From Phycisphaerae bacterium (lineage in GTDB: Bacteria > Planctomycetota > Phycisphaerae > Sedimentisphaerales > Anaerohalosphaeraceae), in the NCBI GenBank assembly GCA_014859965.1, contig JACZKQ010000162.1, positions 1-63,055 on the forward strand: a stretch of 63,055 nt of DNA, given 5' to 3'. Numbering within the stretch: the first letter of the stretch is position 1; each line of letters starts with the position of its first letter. The notes beneath the pieces are model-generated. The model did no database searches. It was not told the DNA's origin and saw nothing but the letters and a program-made list of their open reading frames with translations. Below are positions 28,213 to 36,612 of the stretch, one piece after another. Made by a program: the position numbers and the translations under genes.

Positions 28213-29658
28213 TTAAAAATTGTCGTTTATGATCTCCTCGGTTCGGCGGCAGAGTTCCCGGCCGTAGTCGGCCCATGTGCCTTCGCCCCAGTAGCGGTAG
28301 CAGCTTGTTTGCGTCAGCAGCAGGTGATAGAGTGCCTTGCGATAGCGCGGCTCGGATGTCGGAATGTTTTGGCGGAGCACCTTTTCGTTGAACATGGCGC
28401 TGGCGCGTTCCATGGGCCCGAGCAGGTTATCGTAGCCGCGGACCCATGAGATATTGCTGGTCCAGCTTCCGCCTTCCATGTGGAAGCGGCTGTCTTCCGC
28501 TTGCAAGTGGGCGATGGTTTGTGCGAGGGCATCGTGGCCGGCAGGTTCGGGCATGCGATCCCAGATGCGGTGCTGCATGACCGGCTGCACGGCCGGGAGG
28601 TCTTCTTCCCGGACGCCCAGCGAATCGAGGTATTCCAGATATTCGCTGACGTTCACCGGGGGAGTTTCCGTGCCGCTGCTTTCGCACGTGGCGTCCTTGT
28701 ACTTGCCGGGGAACTCGTTCATCATAACGCCGCCGTTTTCGCCGTCGGCGATCTGCGCGGCCAGCGACGGAACGCTCTTACCGCCCAGTTCAATCCGGCC
28801 CAGGTTTTTCGCCTCGTAGTACGGCTGCATCTGCCCGATCAGCTTCGTGTCGCTGCCCTGGGTTTTTATGATCGCGATGATGCTGGCGGTTTCGCCTTGC
28901 GAATTCCTGGTCACAAGCCGGTGCGGACAATGCGGATTGCGCAGGCCCCCGCCGTCTTCGACGCGCTCGACGGTGTGCTCCTGCACAAGCACCCACCGAT
29001 AGCCGGACTCCTTCAGCGTGCTGACAAACGCGTACGCCACGTCCGGATGGTTGGGCAAGGCCATCTCGCACGGCGAAAACCCCTTTACCCGCGACAGCGC
29101 CTCCAGTCCGAACAACGCGGCAAAATGATGCCGCCAGGCCATTACATGCAGACGGTAATCCTGGACCGGCGTGGACGGCGCTACGGGGTGGCCCCACGCA
29201 GTCCCCAGCCATTCGACGCAACTGCGGTACGCCGGATCACAGGTGATCGTCCTGAGCTTCTCAAAGACGTCGCTGAGCCCCATCCGCCAGAGGCCATCCA
29301 ACAGGCACCCTGAATAGTCGAGCATCACCCGCGGCCGCTTGCCCTGACTGACAAGCTCCGGGATGATATCGCCCATCCGCTTGTAGCACGAGTGAAAGAC
29401 CGAGGCATTGTAGCTGTCGGCCCCGTCCATCATGTGCTTGAGATTGCTGATGATCTCAGCGGTATGCAGGTCAACGCCGCCCGCCGGGATCAACGGCTGA
29501 TGCATGTGCAGCGCAATTGTGAACGCGCTCTTGATCCGCGAAAAGTCAATGCCGCTGTCCGCAAGCAAAGCCGGCGCCGCCGTGCGCGCCGGGGCGATTG
29601 CATCCTCCTGCCCACAGATATTCGCAAGCCCGTCGATATACTCGGCCATTTTCGTCAT
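28213..29658 (-). CDS. Glycoside hydrolase family 57-like protein
   Basis: A 481-residue cytoplasmic protein. The HMHQP motif at residues 51-55, in FTIALHMHQPLIPAGG, matches the first conserved region of GH57 alpha-glucan enzymes. A later segment, GFSPCEMALPNHPDVAYAF, fits the conserved region carrying the catalytic Glu. The C-terminal part is helical with several Trp residues (GGSWTSNISWVRGYDN). GH57 enzymes cleave or rearrange alpha-1,4 or alpha-1,6 glucans, often in glycogen metabolism. Specificity cannot be read, and the first 40 residues are atypical. GGGATGA precedes ATG 29658. The gene lies between the beta-helix gene and the SulP transporter on the same strand but with gaps, so co-transcription is uncertain. 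Confidence 0.7.
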   Translation of the reverse strand: MTKMAEYIDGLANICGQEDAIAPARTAAPALLADSGIDFSRIKSAFTIALHMHQPLIPAGGVDLHTAEIISNLKHMMDGADSYNASVFHSCYKRMGDIIPELVSQGKRPRVMLDYSGCLLDGLWRMGLSDVFEKLRTITCDPAYRSCVEWLGTAWGHPVAPSTPVQDYRLHVMAWRHHFAALFGLEALSRVKGFSPCEMALPNHPDVAYAFVSTLKESGYRWVLVQEHTVERVEDGGGLRNPHCPHRLVTRNSQGETASIIAIIKTQGSDTKLIGQMQPYYEAKNLGRIELGGKSVPSLAAQIADGENGGVMMNEFPGKYKDATCESSGTETPPVNVSEYLEYLDSLGVREEDLPAVQPVMQHRIWDRMPEPAGHDALAQTIAHLQAEDSRFHMEGGSWTSNISWVRGYDNLLGPMERASAMFNEKVLRQNIPTSEPRYRKALYHLLLTQTSCYRYWGEGTWADYGRELCRRTEEIINDNF

Positions 29659-29835
29659 AAGTCATCCCATAATTAATGCCAGTCACGCGGACAAGCATAA
29701 TCGACGCGCCCACCTAAGACCAGCGGCAAACTCGCAAAGGCGAACATTTTTGTCCATTCCCGCCCGCACGGGCTCCGGGCAAACCGTTTGTAACGATTCC
29801 TGCCCGCACGCCCGCGACTGCCTGCTGCGGCGACC

Positions 29836-31569
29836 TTAGCCTGCATCTTCCGATTTGCGAAGGTCTTCTCTCGCCACGGACGGCACAAACGGAACGGGCG
29901 CCGGTTCCTGCGGCAGCCCCAGGATTTCTCTCGCCCGGTTGAGCGCATCATCGATATTGCCAAATGCATTGGCCTCTCCGATCTCCTCGTACAGTCCGCA
30001 CTTGCACATCGCGAAAAGGGGCTGTGCATGCACACCGGAAAGAATGAGTGTGGTGGATTCCCTTCGGCACCGGTGCACCATCCCGCGCAACACATGCAGT
30101 CCCGTCGCATCGATGGCCGGCACGTTGCGCATACGGAGGATGATCACCGGCGGCGTTTTGCTGATAGTCCCCGTCACCTCCTTGAATTTCTCGGCCGCGC
30201 CGAAGAAGAAGGGCCCGTTGATCTCGAACACCTCCACGCCCGCCGGCACATGCCGTTTGCTCAGCGCATTGGCGTCCGGCGTCCTTTCGCCGTTGTCGTC
30301 CTTCAGTTCGCGCGTGATCATTCCCACGTTGGTGACTTCCGACATTCTGCGCATGAACAGAAACGCCGCCAGCACCAGTCCGATCTGCACCGCCGTCGTC
30401 AGATCGACCAGCACCGTCAGCAGAAACGTCAGAACCATGACGGAAACATCGCTGCGCGGCGCCTTGAACATGGCGGCGAAGTGCCGCATCTCGCTCATGT
30501 CGTAACTGACAACCATAAGGATGCCCGCCAGCGCGGCAAGGGGAATGGACTTGGCCAGCGGCGCCAAAAACAGAAGCACCACCGCCAGCGTTATTGCATG
30601 GACAATGCCCGCCACCGGCGTCTTGGCGCCGCTCTTTATATTGGTCGCCGTCCGCGCAATCGCCCCTGTCGCCGGAATGCCGCCGAATGTCACCGAGGCC
30701 ACATTCGCAACCCCTTGCGCGACGAGTTCCATGTTGGAACGGTGCCGTGTTCCGAGCATTCCGTCGGCCACCGAAGCAGAAAGCAGCGACTCGATCGCCG
30801 CAAGCATGGCGATCGTGAAGGCGGGCGTCACCAGTTCAGGTAAAACATGCAGGTCGATGCCGGGCAGACCCGGTCGCGGCAGCATTCGCGGCAAATCTCC
30901 GAATCGACTGCCGATGGTCTCAACGTCCAGGCCAAGAAGAGACGCGGCAAGGGTCGCGGCGACCATGCCGAACAGCATTGCAGGCCACCGTGGGAAACGT
31001 TTCCGTGCGATTATGATAACCGCAATAGTGAGAATACCGATCAGCGCAGCGGACAACGTGATCGTATCGGCGTGGAGGAAATACGAATGCCACTTGCCCG
31101 CAAAATCCGCCGGCGGCGCGTCCATGCGCAATCCGAAAAAATCCTTGATCTGCGTCGAAAAGATGACAACTGCAATGCCCGTGGTAAAGCCGGTCGTCAC
31201 CGGAAAGGGCACGAACTTGATCATGCTGCCCATCCTGCTGACGCCGAGAATGATCAGTAATATGCCCGCCATAATCGTGGCGTAAACCAGTCCTTCGTAT
31301 CCGTGCTGCGCGACAATCGCCGAGACGAGCACGACAAATGCACCCGTTGGTCCCCCGACCTGGACCGTGCTTCCACCGAGCAGCGAGATGAGCAGACCCG
31401 CCACAATAGCCGTAAACAACCCCCGCTCCGGCCCTACTCCGCTGGCAATCGCAAACGCCATAGCCAGCGGCAAGGCGACTATCCCAACGGTAATTCCTGC
31501 AAACACATCCGATCCGAAACACGACTTGCTGTAGCCACGCAGGCTGGTCAACAACTGCGGTCTCAACAT
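29836..31569 (-). CDS. SulP family inorganic anion transporter with STAS domain
   Basis: A 577-residue inner-membrane transporter of the SLC26/SulP family. The signature DVFAGITVGIVALPLAMAFAIASGVGPERGL opens ten or more membrane segments. GGPTGAFVVLVSAIVAQHG and TGFTTGIAVVIFSTQ are typical core helices. The C-terminal STAS domain (about 455-560) includes VEVFEINGPFFFGAAEKF and VPAIDATGLHVLRGMV, with the Asp-x-Thr/Ser-Gly loop conserved. Family members carry sulfate, bicarbonate or other anions; the substrate here is unknown, though sulfate would fit the sulfatase in the window. The ribosome-binding site is weak. The neighbour upstream is dapB, about 200 bases away. Confidence 0.93.
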   Translation of the reverse strand: MLRPQLLTSLRGYSKSCFGSDVFAGITVGIVALPLAMAFAIASGVGPERGLFTAIVAGLLISLLGGSTVQVGGPTGAFVVLVSAIVAQHGYEGLVYATIMAGILLIILGVSRMGSMIKFVPFPVTTGFTTGIAVVIFSTQIKDFFGLRMDAPPADFAGKWHSYFLHADTITLSAALIGILTIAVIIIARKRFPRWPAMLFGMVAATLAASLLGLDVETIGSRFGDLPRMLPRPGLPGIDLHVLPELVTPAFTIAMLAAIESLLSASVADGMLGTRHRSNMELVAQGVANVASVTFGGIPATGAIARTATNIKSGAKTPVAGIVHAITLAVVLLFLAPLAKSIPLAALAGILMVVSYDMSEMRHFAAMFKAPRSDVSVMVLTFLLTVLVDLTTAVQIGLVLAAFLFMRRMSEVTNVGMITRELKDDNGERTPDANALSKRHVPAGVEVFEINGPFFFGAAEKFKEVTGTISKTPPVIILRMRNVPAIDATGLHVLRGMVHRCRRESTTLILSGVHAQPLFAMCKCGLYEEIGEANAFGNIDDALNRAREILGLPQEPAPVPFVPSVAREDLRKSEDAG

Positions 31570-31766
31570 CTTGCACTGCTTCTTTCTGCCGGCCGGCGGG
31601 TCCTGGCCCGCCCGACCTCCACAATTAATAACAGCATCGCCTCACCTCTTGAACATCTTCCGCGCAGGCGTGCAGTGTGGGAAGATAAAGGATGATAACA
31701 GAGCCGCCGTTTCGTTGTGTTTTTCGGCGACGGCCCGGACCGGTCAACGCTCCGGGTCCTATGGCA

Positions 31767-32561
31767 TCATAGTCCCAGAACGTCCTGCATGGAATACAAG
31801 CCCGGGGGGCGGCCGGAAAGCCAGAGAGCCGCACGGAGCGCGCCTCGCACGAAGTTTTCACGGCTGTGCGCACTGTGAGACAGAGTCAATGTCTCGCCTG
31901 TCGTACTGAGCATCACCGCATGCTCGCCGGTGATATCGCCGGCGCGAATGGCATGCATGCCGATGGTCCCTTTGCTGCGCAGGGTGTCTGTCCCGTGCCG
32001 CCCGTGAACGAGGCAATCCGGAAACGCCCTTCCTGTCGCCGCAGCAATATTCTCCGCCAGTGTCAGTGCAGTGCCGCTGGGAGCGTCCCTCTTGAAACGG
32101 TGGTGGGCTTCCACGATTTCGACATCATACTCGGGGCCCGCGAGGGCGGCGACCTTGCCGATGATGCTAAAGAGGATGTTCATGCCGACACTCATGTTTG
32201 TCGCCTGGAGCAGCGGTATCTTTGCGGCGGCATTTCTGACGCCCTCCATTTGCGTCTTGCTCAGGCCCGTCGTGCCTATCACCAGAGCGATGGCGTTCTC
32301 GACGCAGTGACGCAGGACCCCATCAGCAGCTTCAGGCAGGGAAAAATCGATCAGCACATCCGCCGAGTGCGGCATCACGCTTTCCAATGGAATATTCAGT
32401 TCGCCTGCGCCCGCCAGGATGCCCGCATCCTTGCCGAGGTCCGGGTGTTCGGCGGTTTCGATCGCGCCGACGATGTCAAACTGACCGCTTTCCGCGGCCA
32501 GTGCGAGGATTCGCCGACCCATTCGCCCCGCCGCCGCGTTTACAATAAGGTTTGGCTTCAC
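31767..32561 (-). CDS. dapB: 4-hydroxy-tetrahydrodipicolinate reductase
   Basis: A 264-residue cytoplasmic enzyme of the lysine/diaminopimelate pathway that reduces 4-hydroxy-tetrahydrodipicolinate with NAD(P)H. The nucleotide-binding loop NAAAGRMGRRI lies at 8-18, VIGTTGLS at 94-101, and the diagnostic substrate motif EAHHRFKRDAPSGTAL at 151-166, with the catalytic His and Lys present. Length is normal. It stands alone, without dapA or lysA nearby. It is read away from the promoter region of the glycine-zipper lipoprotein. Confidence 0.96.
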   Translation of the reverse strand: MKPNLIVNAAAGRMGRRILALAAESGQFDIVGAIETAEHPDLGKDAGILAGAGELNIPLESVMPHSADVLIDFSLPEAADGVLRHCVENAIALVIGTTGLSKTQMEGVRNAAAKIPLLQATNMSVGMNILFSIIGKVAALAGPEYDVEIVEAHHRFKRDAPSGTALTLAENIAAATGRAFPDCLVHGRHGTDTLRSKGTIGMHAIRAGDITGEHAVMLSTTGETLTLSHSAHSRENFVRGALRAALWLSGRPPGLYSMQDVLGL

Positions 32562-32782
32562 GTTTTGCTCCGTTCTGATGCAATCTGCTGACAGCCCGCC
32601 GTCGCTTTCACCGGCCGGCTATGTTACCAATCAACATTAATCGCCTCCAAGGCGCCGATGCCGGTTCAGACTTCGTCGCCGCCACATTTGGGAAACGCCA
32701 ATATTTTCCTTTACTCGCCGTCATTTTGCACGTAAAATTCAGGCGGGTTTGGTCAAAAAAACTTCTTGGCAGTTCCTGAAAA

Positions 32783-32857
32783 AGTGATAATCACTGCAAA
32801 AGAAATTAGACCGAACTGTTAAAATCTCTTGACAGAATGCAATAAAGCGGTTAATAA
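32783..32857 (+). promoter_or_regulatory. Sigma-70-type promoter with an upstream palindrome
   Basis: TTGACA (32829-32834) and TAATAA (32852-32857) are spaced exactly 17 bases, close to consensus for the housekeeping sigma factor. The start of the lipoprotein gene lies 88 bases further on. A 13-bp palindrome AGTGATAATCACT sits at 32783-32795 and could bind a regulator. The rest of the 384-base gap between dapB and this gene shows nothing else recognisable. Confidence 0.75.
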
Positions 32858-32945
32858 GGGCGTCTGTACGGATGAAGGTACAGCGGTTGAACTGAAATGG
32901 AACCTGATCGTGGAATTGAGTCTTTGTAAAACAAGGAGCTGGAAA

Positions 32946-33344
32946 ATGAAACGGGTTATGGTTTTGGCATTGGCAGTTGGATTGACAATGACCTTCGTGA
33001 CAGGATGCGGTTCGGACGCCGGAAACACGGCCCTCATCGGCACGGCCGCGGGCGCCGGCATCGGCGCCCTGGCAGGCGGTACCAAAGGCGCACTCGTTGG
33101 CGGAGCCGTCGGCGGCGGCACCGGATACATCGTCGGCAACGAATCCGACAAAAAGAAGACACAACAGGAAATTGCCGCGGTCCGTGCGGAGCAGAACGTC
33201 ATAACTGTCTGGATCACCAACACCAACGGCTCTCAAAATGCGGTGCAGCTCCGCAAAGACGGCCCAGGCTACATTGGGCCCAGGGGCGAACGGTACCCCA
33301 GCTTGCCGACAGAAGACCAGCTCCGCCCCGTCTACGGTTTCTAA
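32946..33344 (+). CDS. Glycine-zipper lipoprotein
   Basis: A 132-residue lipoprotein. The signal peptide ends in lipobox VTGC with Cys21 as lipidation site. Residues about 28-64 form a glycine zipper (GTAAGAGIGALAGG then GALVGGAVGGGTGYIVG), the pattern of OmpA-like/YMGG-type proteins that insert hairpins in the outer membrane. The mature C-terminus is polar and includes NGSQNAVQLRKDGPGYIGPRGERY. AAGGAG eight bases before ATG 32946 fixes the start; the open frame back to 32829 covers the promoter. It is transcribed alone from the promoter at 32829 and stopped by the hairpin at 33398. Confidence 0.85.
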   Translation: MKRVMVLALAVGLTMTFVTGCGSDAGNTALIGTAAGAGIGALAGGTKGALVGGAVGGGTGYIVGNESDKKKTQQEIAAVRAEQNVITVWITNTNGSQNAVQLRKDGPGYIGPRGERYPSLPTEDQLRPVYGF

Positions 33345-33397
33345 GGAGGCGGTTAACGCCGGTCATGGTGCGGGCAAAGCCGCATAATAAGCAAAAA

Positions 33398-33435
33398 GGG
33401 ACATGCGTCTGCCGAGGCGCATGTCCCATCTTTTT
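33398..33435. terminator. Bidirectional terminator between convergent genes
   Basis: GGGACATGCG (33398-33407) pairs with CGCATGTCCC (33418-33427), flanked by AAAAA on the left and TTTTT at 33431-33435 on the right, so it can stop transcripts from either side. It separates the lipoprotein gene from the convergent epimerase gene. Confidence 0.9.
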
Positions 33436-33438
33436 GCC

Positions 33439-34239
33439 TCAGATGGGTCTGTAATGATTCTCATCGCAGCCCGGCAGGCGCGCAGGGCGATTCGGCCAGC
33501 CCATTTCATCGAACAAAAACTCGCAGCTTTGCCGAATCATCGTCCCTGGCAGGCACGGCAGCATTTCCAGCGCGCCAATAACCTCGTTGCCGCTTACATC
33601 CAGACGCTTCAACAAATAATCCCAATTTGCGCGCGCCATGCCGCCCTTGACGCCCGGAGGCTCATGGTCGTCGAGCCTTCCGTAGTTGTCGGTCAGATGC
33701 AGATACGCTGTCCGGTCGGCCAGCCGATCGACGTACTCGTTGAAACTGTGGCCGGGATCGATGTTGGCGCAACCGGTGTCCAGGCAATAATGTATCGTGT
33801 CGAAGCGTTCGCCGACCTGCACGAGGGCAGGCAGCGACCCTGTCTCGACGCAGAGCTTGACATTGTGGTCTTTAGCCATGGATACGACCTCGCCGGCGAA
33901 CCCCCAGTCGGCAATGCCCAACCGCCCGGATATACACAGGCTTTCCATTCTTGCCACGATGGGCGCACCGAGCATCTCGGCACATTGGATCTGTTCTTGC
34001 CATTCGTTCAGCGTGGGCCCGTCGTTTCGCGAATAGAGCGACACGAGCATGTCGCACGTCGCCTCGCGAAGCCGCGGCCAGTTCCGCCGTTCATAGCGGC
34101 AGTCATTATGGCCCTTCATTGTCGCCCACAACTCCACCCCAAAGCCGAGCGATTTAAGAAAATCGCATTCCTGCTCGAATGACAGGTGGTGCTCGCGCCA
34201 CCAAAAGACCATTGTCGAAACAACATACCTGATTTTCAT
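33439..34239 (-). CDS. Sugar phosphate isomerase/epimerase family protein
   Basis: A 266-residue cytoplasmic TIM-barrel protein of the xylose isomerase-like (AP endonuclease 2) superfamily. Visible metal-ligand candidates are Glu in LCVETGS, Asp in YCLDTGCANIDPGHS, and His in YLHLTDNYGRLDDHEPPG, with a late Glu in IGALEMLP. Enzymes of this fold isomerise or epimerise sugars and polyols using a divalent metal; the substrate is not readable. GGAG before ATG 34239 fixes the start, although the frame is open to 34491. It is transcribed towards the shared terminator and is divergent from the zinc-type operon at 34516. Confidence 0.85.
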   Translation of the reverse strand: MKIRYVVSTMVFWWREHHLSFEQECDFLKSLGFGVELWATMKGHNDCRYERRNWPRLREATCDMLVSLYSRNDGPTLNEWQEQIQCAEMLGAPIVARMESLCISGRLGIADWGFAGEVVSMAKDHNVKLCVETGSLPALVQVGERFDTIHYCLDTGCANIDPGHSFNEYVDRLADRTAYLHLTDNYGRLDDHEPPGVKGGMARANWDYLLKRLDVSGNEVIGALEMLPCLPGTMIRQSCEFLFDEMGWPNRPARLPGCDENHYRPI

Positions 34240-34447
34240 TTCATCTCCGCTTTTACGCGGCATAAGGCCGCCGCCGAACTCAGTTGCCAGCATAACTATG
34301 ATATACCGTTTTTTCGCCCTCTGGCAAATCGGCCTGACAAATTTGCCCGAAGGCAGGCGTCCGTCACTTCGTGGACTTGCGTCGCCGCCTGACGGTGAGT
34401 GCCGAAAACAAATGTGCGGCGTCGCACACGGAATGTTCAAAAAAAGA

Positions 34448-34502
34448 TTGGCCTCGGATGCCGCGTGTGGTATATTGTCTTGTAAATGCAACTTGGTTGC
34501 AT
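34448..34502 (+). promoter_or_regulatory. Promoter with a Fur/Zur-type palindromic operator
   Basis: TTGGCC (34448-34453) and TATATT (34471-34476) are 17 bases apart and fit a sigma-70 promoter. Immediately downstream lies the perfect palindrome ATGCAAC-TTG-GTTGCAT (34486-34502), where a bound repressor would block initiation. The size and symmetry suit a Fur-family dimer. Because the operon encodes a homologue of a Zur-repressed protein, Zur is the best candidate; that link is inference. Confidence 0.65.
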
Positions 34503-34515
34503 CTGGAGCCGGGAC

Positions 34516-34839
34516 ATGAAAACAAATGTTATTAAATGGTTGAGCTGTCTGGCACTGGTGGTGTTTGCGAATGCCATCAGCGGCTTGGCGTTAGCGGCGC
34601 ATCTGTGCCACCACCAGGATGCATGCTCCAGCCCCGAACATCAGGACGAACGACACGACAGCGAATCGTGCTCCATATGCCTTTTTCTGACTACGGCCGG
34701 TAAATACCTTATCGACGCCGATACGATGCCGCGGCTCGCGGCCGAACACCTCGGGCCAATCGCTATTATCGCTCAAACCAGCCCCGCCCGCATGGGATAT
34801 GGGTCCAGCATTCCGCGCGGTCCGCCGCAATCCCTCTGA
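34516..34839 (+). CDS. Small secreted His/Cys-rich protein, possible metal-binding
   Basis: A 107-residue protein with a signal peptide (1-27, ending ALA). The mature N-terminus is rich in metal-ligand residues: AHLCHHQDACSSPEHQDERHD followed by ESCSICLF. The Cys-x-x-Cys plus His clusters resemble DUF2946-type proteins often found in metal-regulated loci. GGAG precedes ATG 34516. It is the first gene behind the palindromic operator and is followed, 133 bases on, by the all3515-like gene. A periplasmic zinc-binding role is inferred from composition and context. No enzyme motif is present. Confidence 0.65.
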   Translation: MKTNVIKWLSCLALVVFANAISGLALAAHLCHHQDACSSPEHQDERHDSESCSICLFLTTAGKYLIDADTMPRLAAEHLGPIAIIAQTSPARMGYGSSIPRGPPQSL

Positions 34840-34972
34840 TACCTTCGTAATTTCCCTCAACGCCGCATGGCGGCCGCACGTACTGCGCAGCCGGGTAACG
34901 AGCAGGTTCGTTACATTCCGAGGGCAAACGTGTTGATTGATCACCTTTAACCAACATCAAGGACTTCTCTTT

Positions 34973-35809
34973 ATGTACGCAAGAATGTTCATTTTTACAT
35001 TTATTCTGACGGCAGTTGCCTTAAATTCGGCCTTAGCCGATCATCCGGTGGCCCACACGCACATAGGTGTCAATCCAACTTGGCGCCCGGACTGGTCGGA
35101 TCCGGGGAATCCGGCCAAGGCTACGGATACGGACCTGACAGACAACGACAAGCTATGGTTCTTCTCTGTACCGCCCGTTCATCCTCTGGCCTCAACGCCG
35201 GGATGGCCGGAATGGCGACATGCCGATGGCGGAATATTTCTCCAATTGGTTCCAGTGGTGGAAAGCGGCGCCCCCATTCTGAAGGGCGACGGCAGCGGCA
35301 AGCAGCTTTGGATTTGCGAGTTCCTGTACGGCAAGGCCGATGGTTACGGTGACTCGACGGGTCTGGAGCATCTCGACGGCTGGCATTCCGCCCACGGCCC
35401 GCAGGGCATGTGGAATCTGGCGAGCACCGACGAAAGTACGAGTCCGGCCTGGGATATCCATCTCAGGCGAGAGGGCGCTTCTGTGGCAAGCGATGATTTC
35501 TTCATGCTGCTGCCAAACGATGCGACGGCTCTCACCACGGACGGCGATGTCCGGCAGCTTGGCAAGGAATGGATGACGGATAAAAACGCATGGGGAATTC
35601 ATGAACATATGAGTTTCGCTTTTTGGCTTGCACCCGATATCGGTCAGCAGGTCACGGCCACATTTTCGGCTTTTGACGCGGGCGGTTTGTATGCGGCCAG
35701 CGACAACTATGAATTTGCTTTCGTGACGGTCCCGGAACCGGGTTCACTGCTGCTGCTTGGCCTTGGAGCCATTCCTCTGCTGCGCAGAAAGGCAACAGCC
35801 GGCGCATGA
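34973..35809 (+). CDS. all3515-family (Zur-repressed) PEP-CTERM protein
   Basis: A 278-residue secreted protein. The signal peptide (1-22, ending ALA) is followed at once by [19 protein letters not shown], then [63 protein letters not shown], and a PEP-CTERM tail ([12 protein letters not shown]...RRK). I recognise this pattern as the family of Anabaena all3515, a target of the zinc regulator Zur. The many conserved His residues suit zinc binding. AAGGA lies nine bases before ATG 34973. The stop overlaps the next start by ATGA, so it is translationally coupled to the pseudopilin. Confidence 0.8.
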   Translation: MYARMFIFTFILTAVALNSALADHPVAHTHIGVNPTWRPDWSDPGNPAKATDTDLTDNDKLWFFSVPPVHPLASTPGWPEWRHADGGIFLQLVPVVESGAPILKGDGSGKQLWICEFLYGKADGYGDSTGLEHLDGWHSAHGPQGMWNLASTDESTSPAWDIHLRREGASVASDDFFMLLPNDATALTTDGDVRQLGKEWMTDKNAWGIHEHMSFAFWLAPDIGQQVTATFSAFDAGGLYAASDNYEFAFVTVPEPGSLLLLGLGAIPLLRRKATAGA

Positions 35810-36585
35810 TGGCCATACCTACGCATCACGTTGAGTCGGGCGCATGTCGGGGCGCGGTTTTGCGCCCCGGCCTTTCTTCTCAACATCGTTTGTACATGGC
35901 TTTCACGCTGATTGAGCTTCTGGTGGTGATCGCCATAATTGCAATCCTGCTGGGAATCCTGATGCCCGCCCTTAACGCAGCCAAACAACAGGCCCGCAAA
36001 GTGATCTGCAGCAGCAACATGCGGCAGATGGGAATCGCCACGCAGACCTACATGCTGGATCACGATAATCGCCTGCCTCCGAGTTCCTGCCACATGAAGT
36101 ATCCCGAACAGTACTGGCTTAAAATCCTCTCCGGCTACACCGGCCAGCAGCTCCTGTTTCACTGCCCGTCTGACATGTCGAGGAATTTTGTCGATTGGAA
36201 CACGCCTCTGCATGAGCAGCCCGAGAGGCGTTATTCGAGTTTTGCCGTCAACGCGCTGCTGGACCCCGTGTGTTACCGTTACGGCGGCAGCTCTAATCCA
36301 TACAACTGTATCGAAAACGTGCGCAAACCCATGTATTGCATCTGGATCAGTGAGGCGCCAGATACGGAAGACTTTCAACTCGCAGATCATATTCATCCCG
36401 ATGCATGGGAAGGTTCAGTCGAATATGCCAAGACGTTTATCGCGTGGGATCGGCATTCGGGCAAGTCGAATTATCTCTTTGCCGACGGACATGCGGAAAC
36501 ACTGGAATTTGAACAAACGTACGAATGGCCGGGCCGGTGCTACTGGTACCCGGAAGCGGCCCCCGGCTGGCCCGAAAATCCATAA
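35806..36585 (+). CDS. Pseudopilin with H-X9-DG motif
   Basis: A 259-residue protein with a long 32-residue leader ending Tyr-Met-Ala, then [20 protein letters not shown], the prepilin methylation/cleavage segment with Glu at +5. The mature part has [23 protein letters not shown] and a terminal [12 protein letters not shown], the H-X9-DG signature of the planctomycetal pseudopilin family. As in the pseudopilin at 6367, Ala replaces the usual Gly before the cleavage site. It starts inside the stop codon of the all3515-like gene (ATGA), so it belongs to the same operon and may help display or export that protein. An internal start at ATG 35896 is possible. Confidence 0.82.
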   Translation: MMAIPTHHVESGACRGAVLRPGLSSQHRLYMAFTLIELLVVIAIIAILLGILMPALNAAKQQARKVICSSNMRQMGIATQTYMLDHDNRLPPSSCHMKYPEQYWLKILSGYTGQQLLFHCPSDMSRNFVDWNTPLHEQPERRYSSFAVNALLDPVCYRYGGSSNPYNCIENVRKPMYCIWISEAPDTEDFQLADHIHPDAWEGSVEYAKTFIAWDRHSGKSNYLFADGHAETLEFEQTYEWPGRCYWYPEAAPGWPENP

Positions 36586-36612
36586 TCGTCAACTCGCTAA
36601 AGGGACCCGGTG

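Noticed and set aside
26636..28216. Plus-strand 526-codon open frame
   Set aside because: Antisense to the signal-peptide-bearing beta-helix gene; composition is Gly/Ala/Val/Asp-rich with no family.
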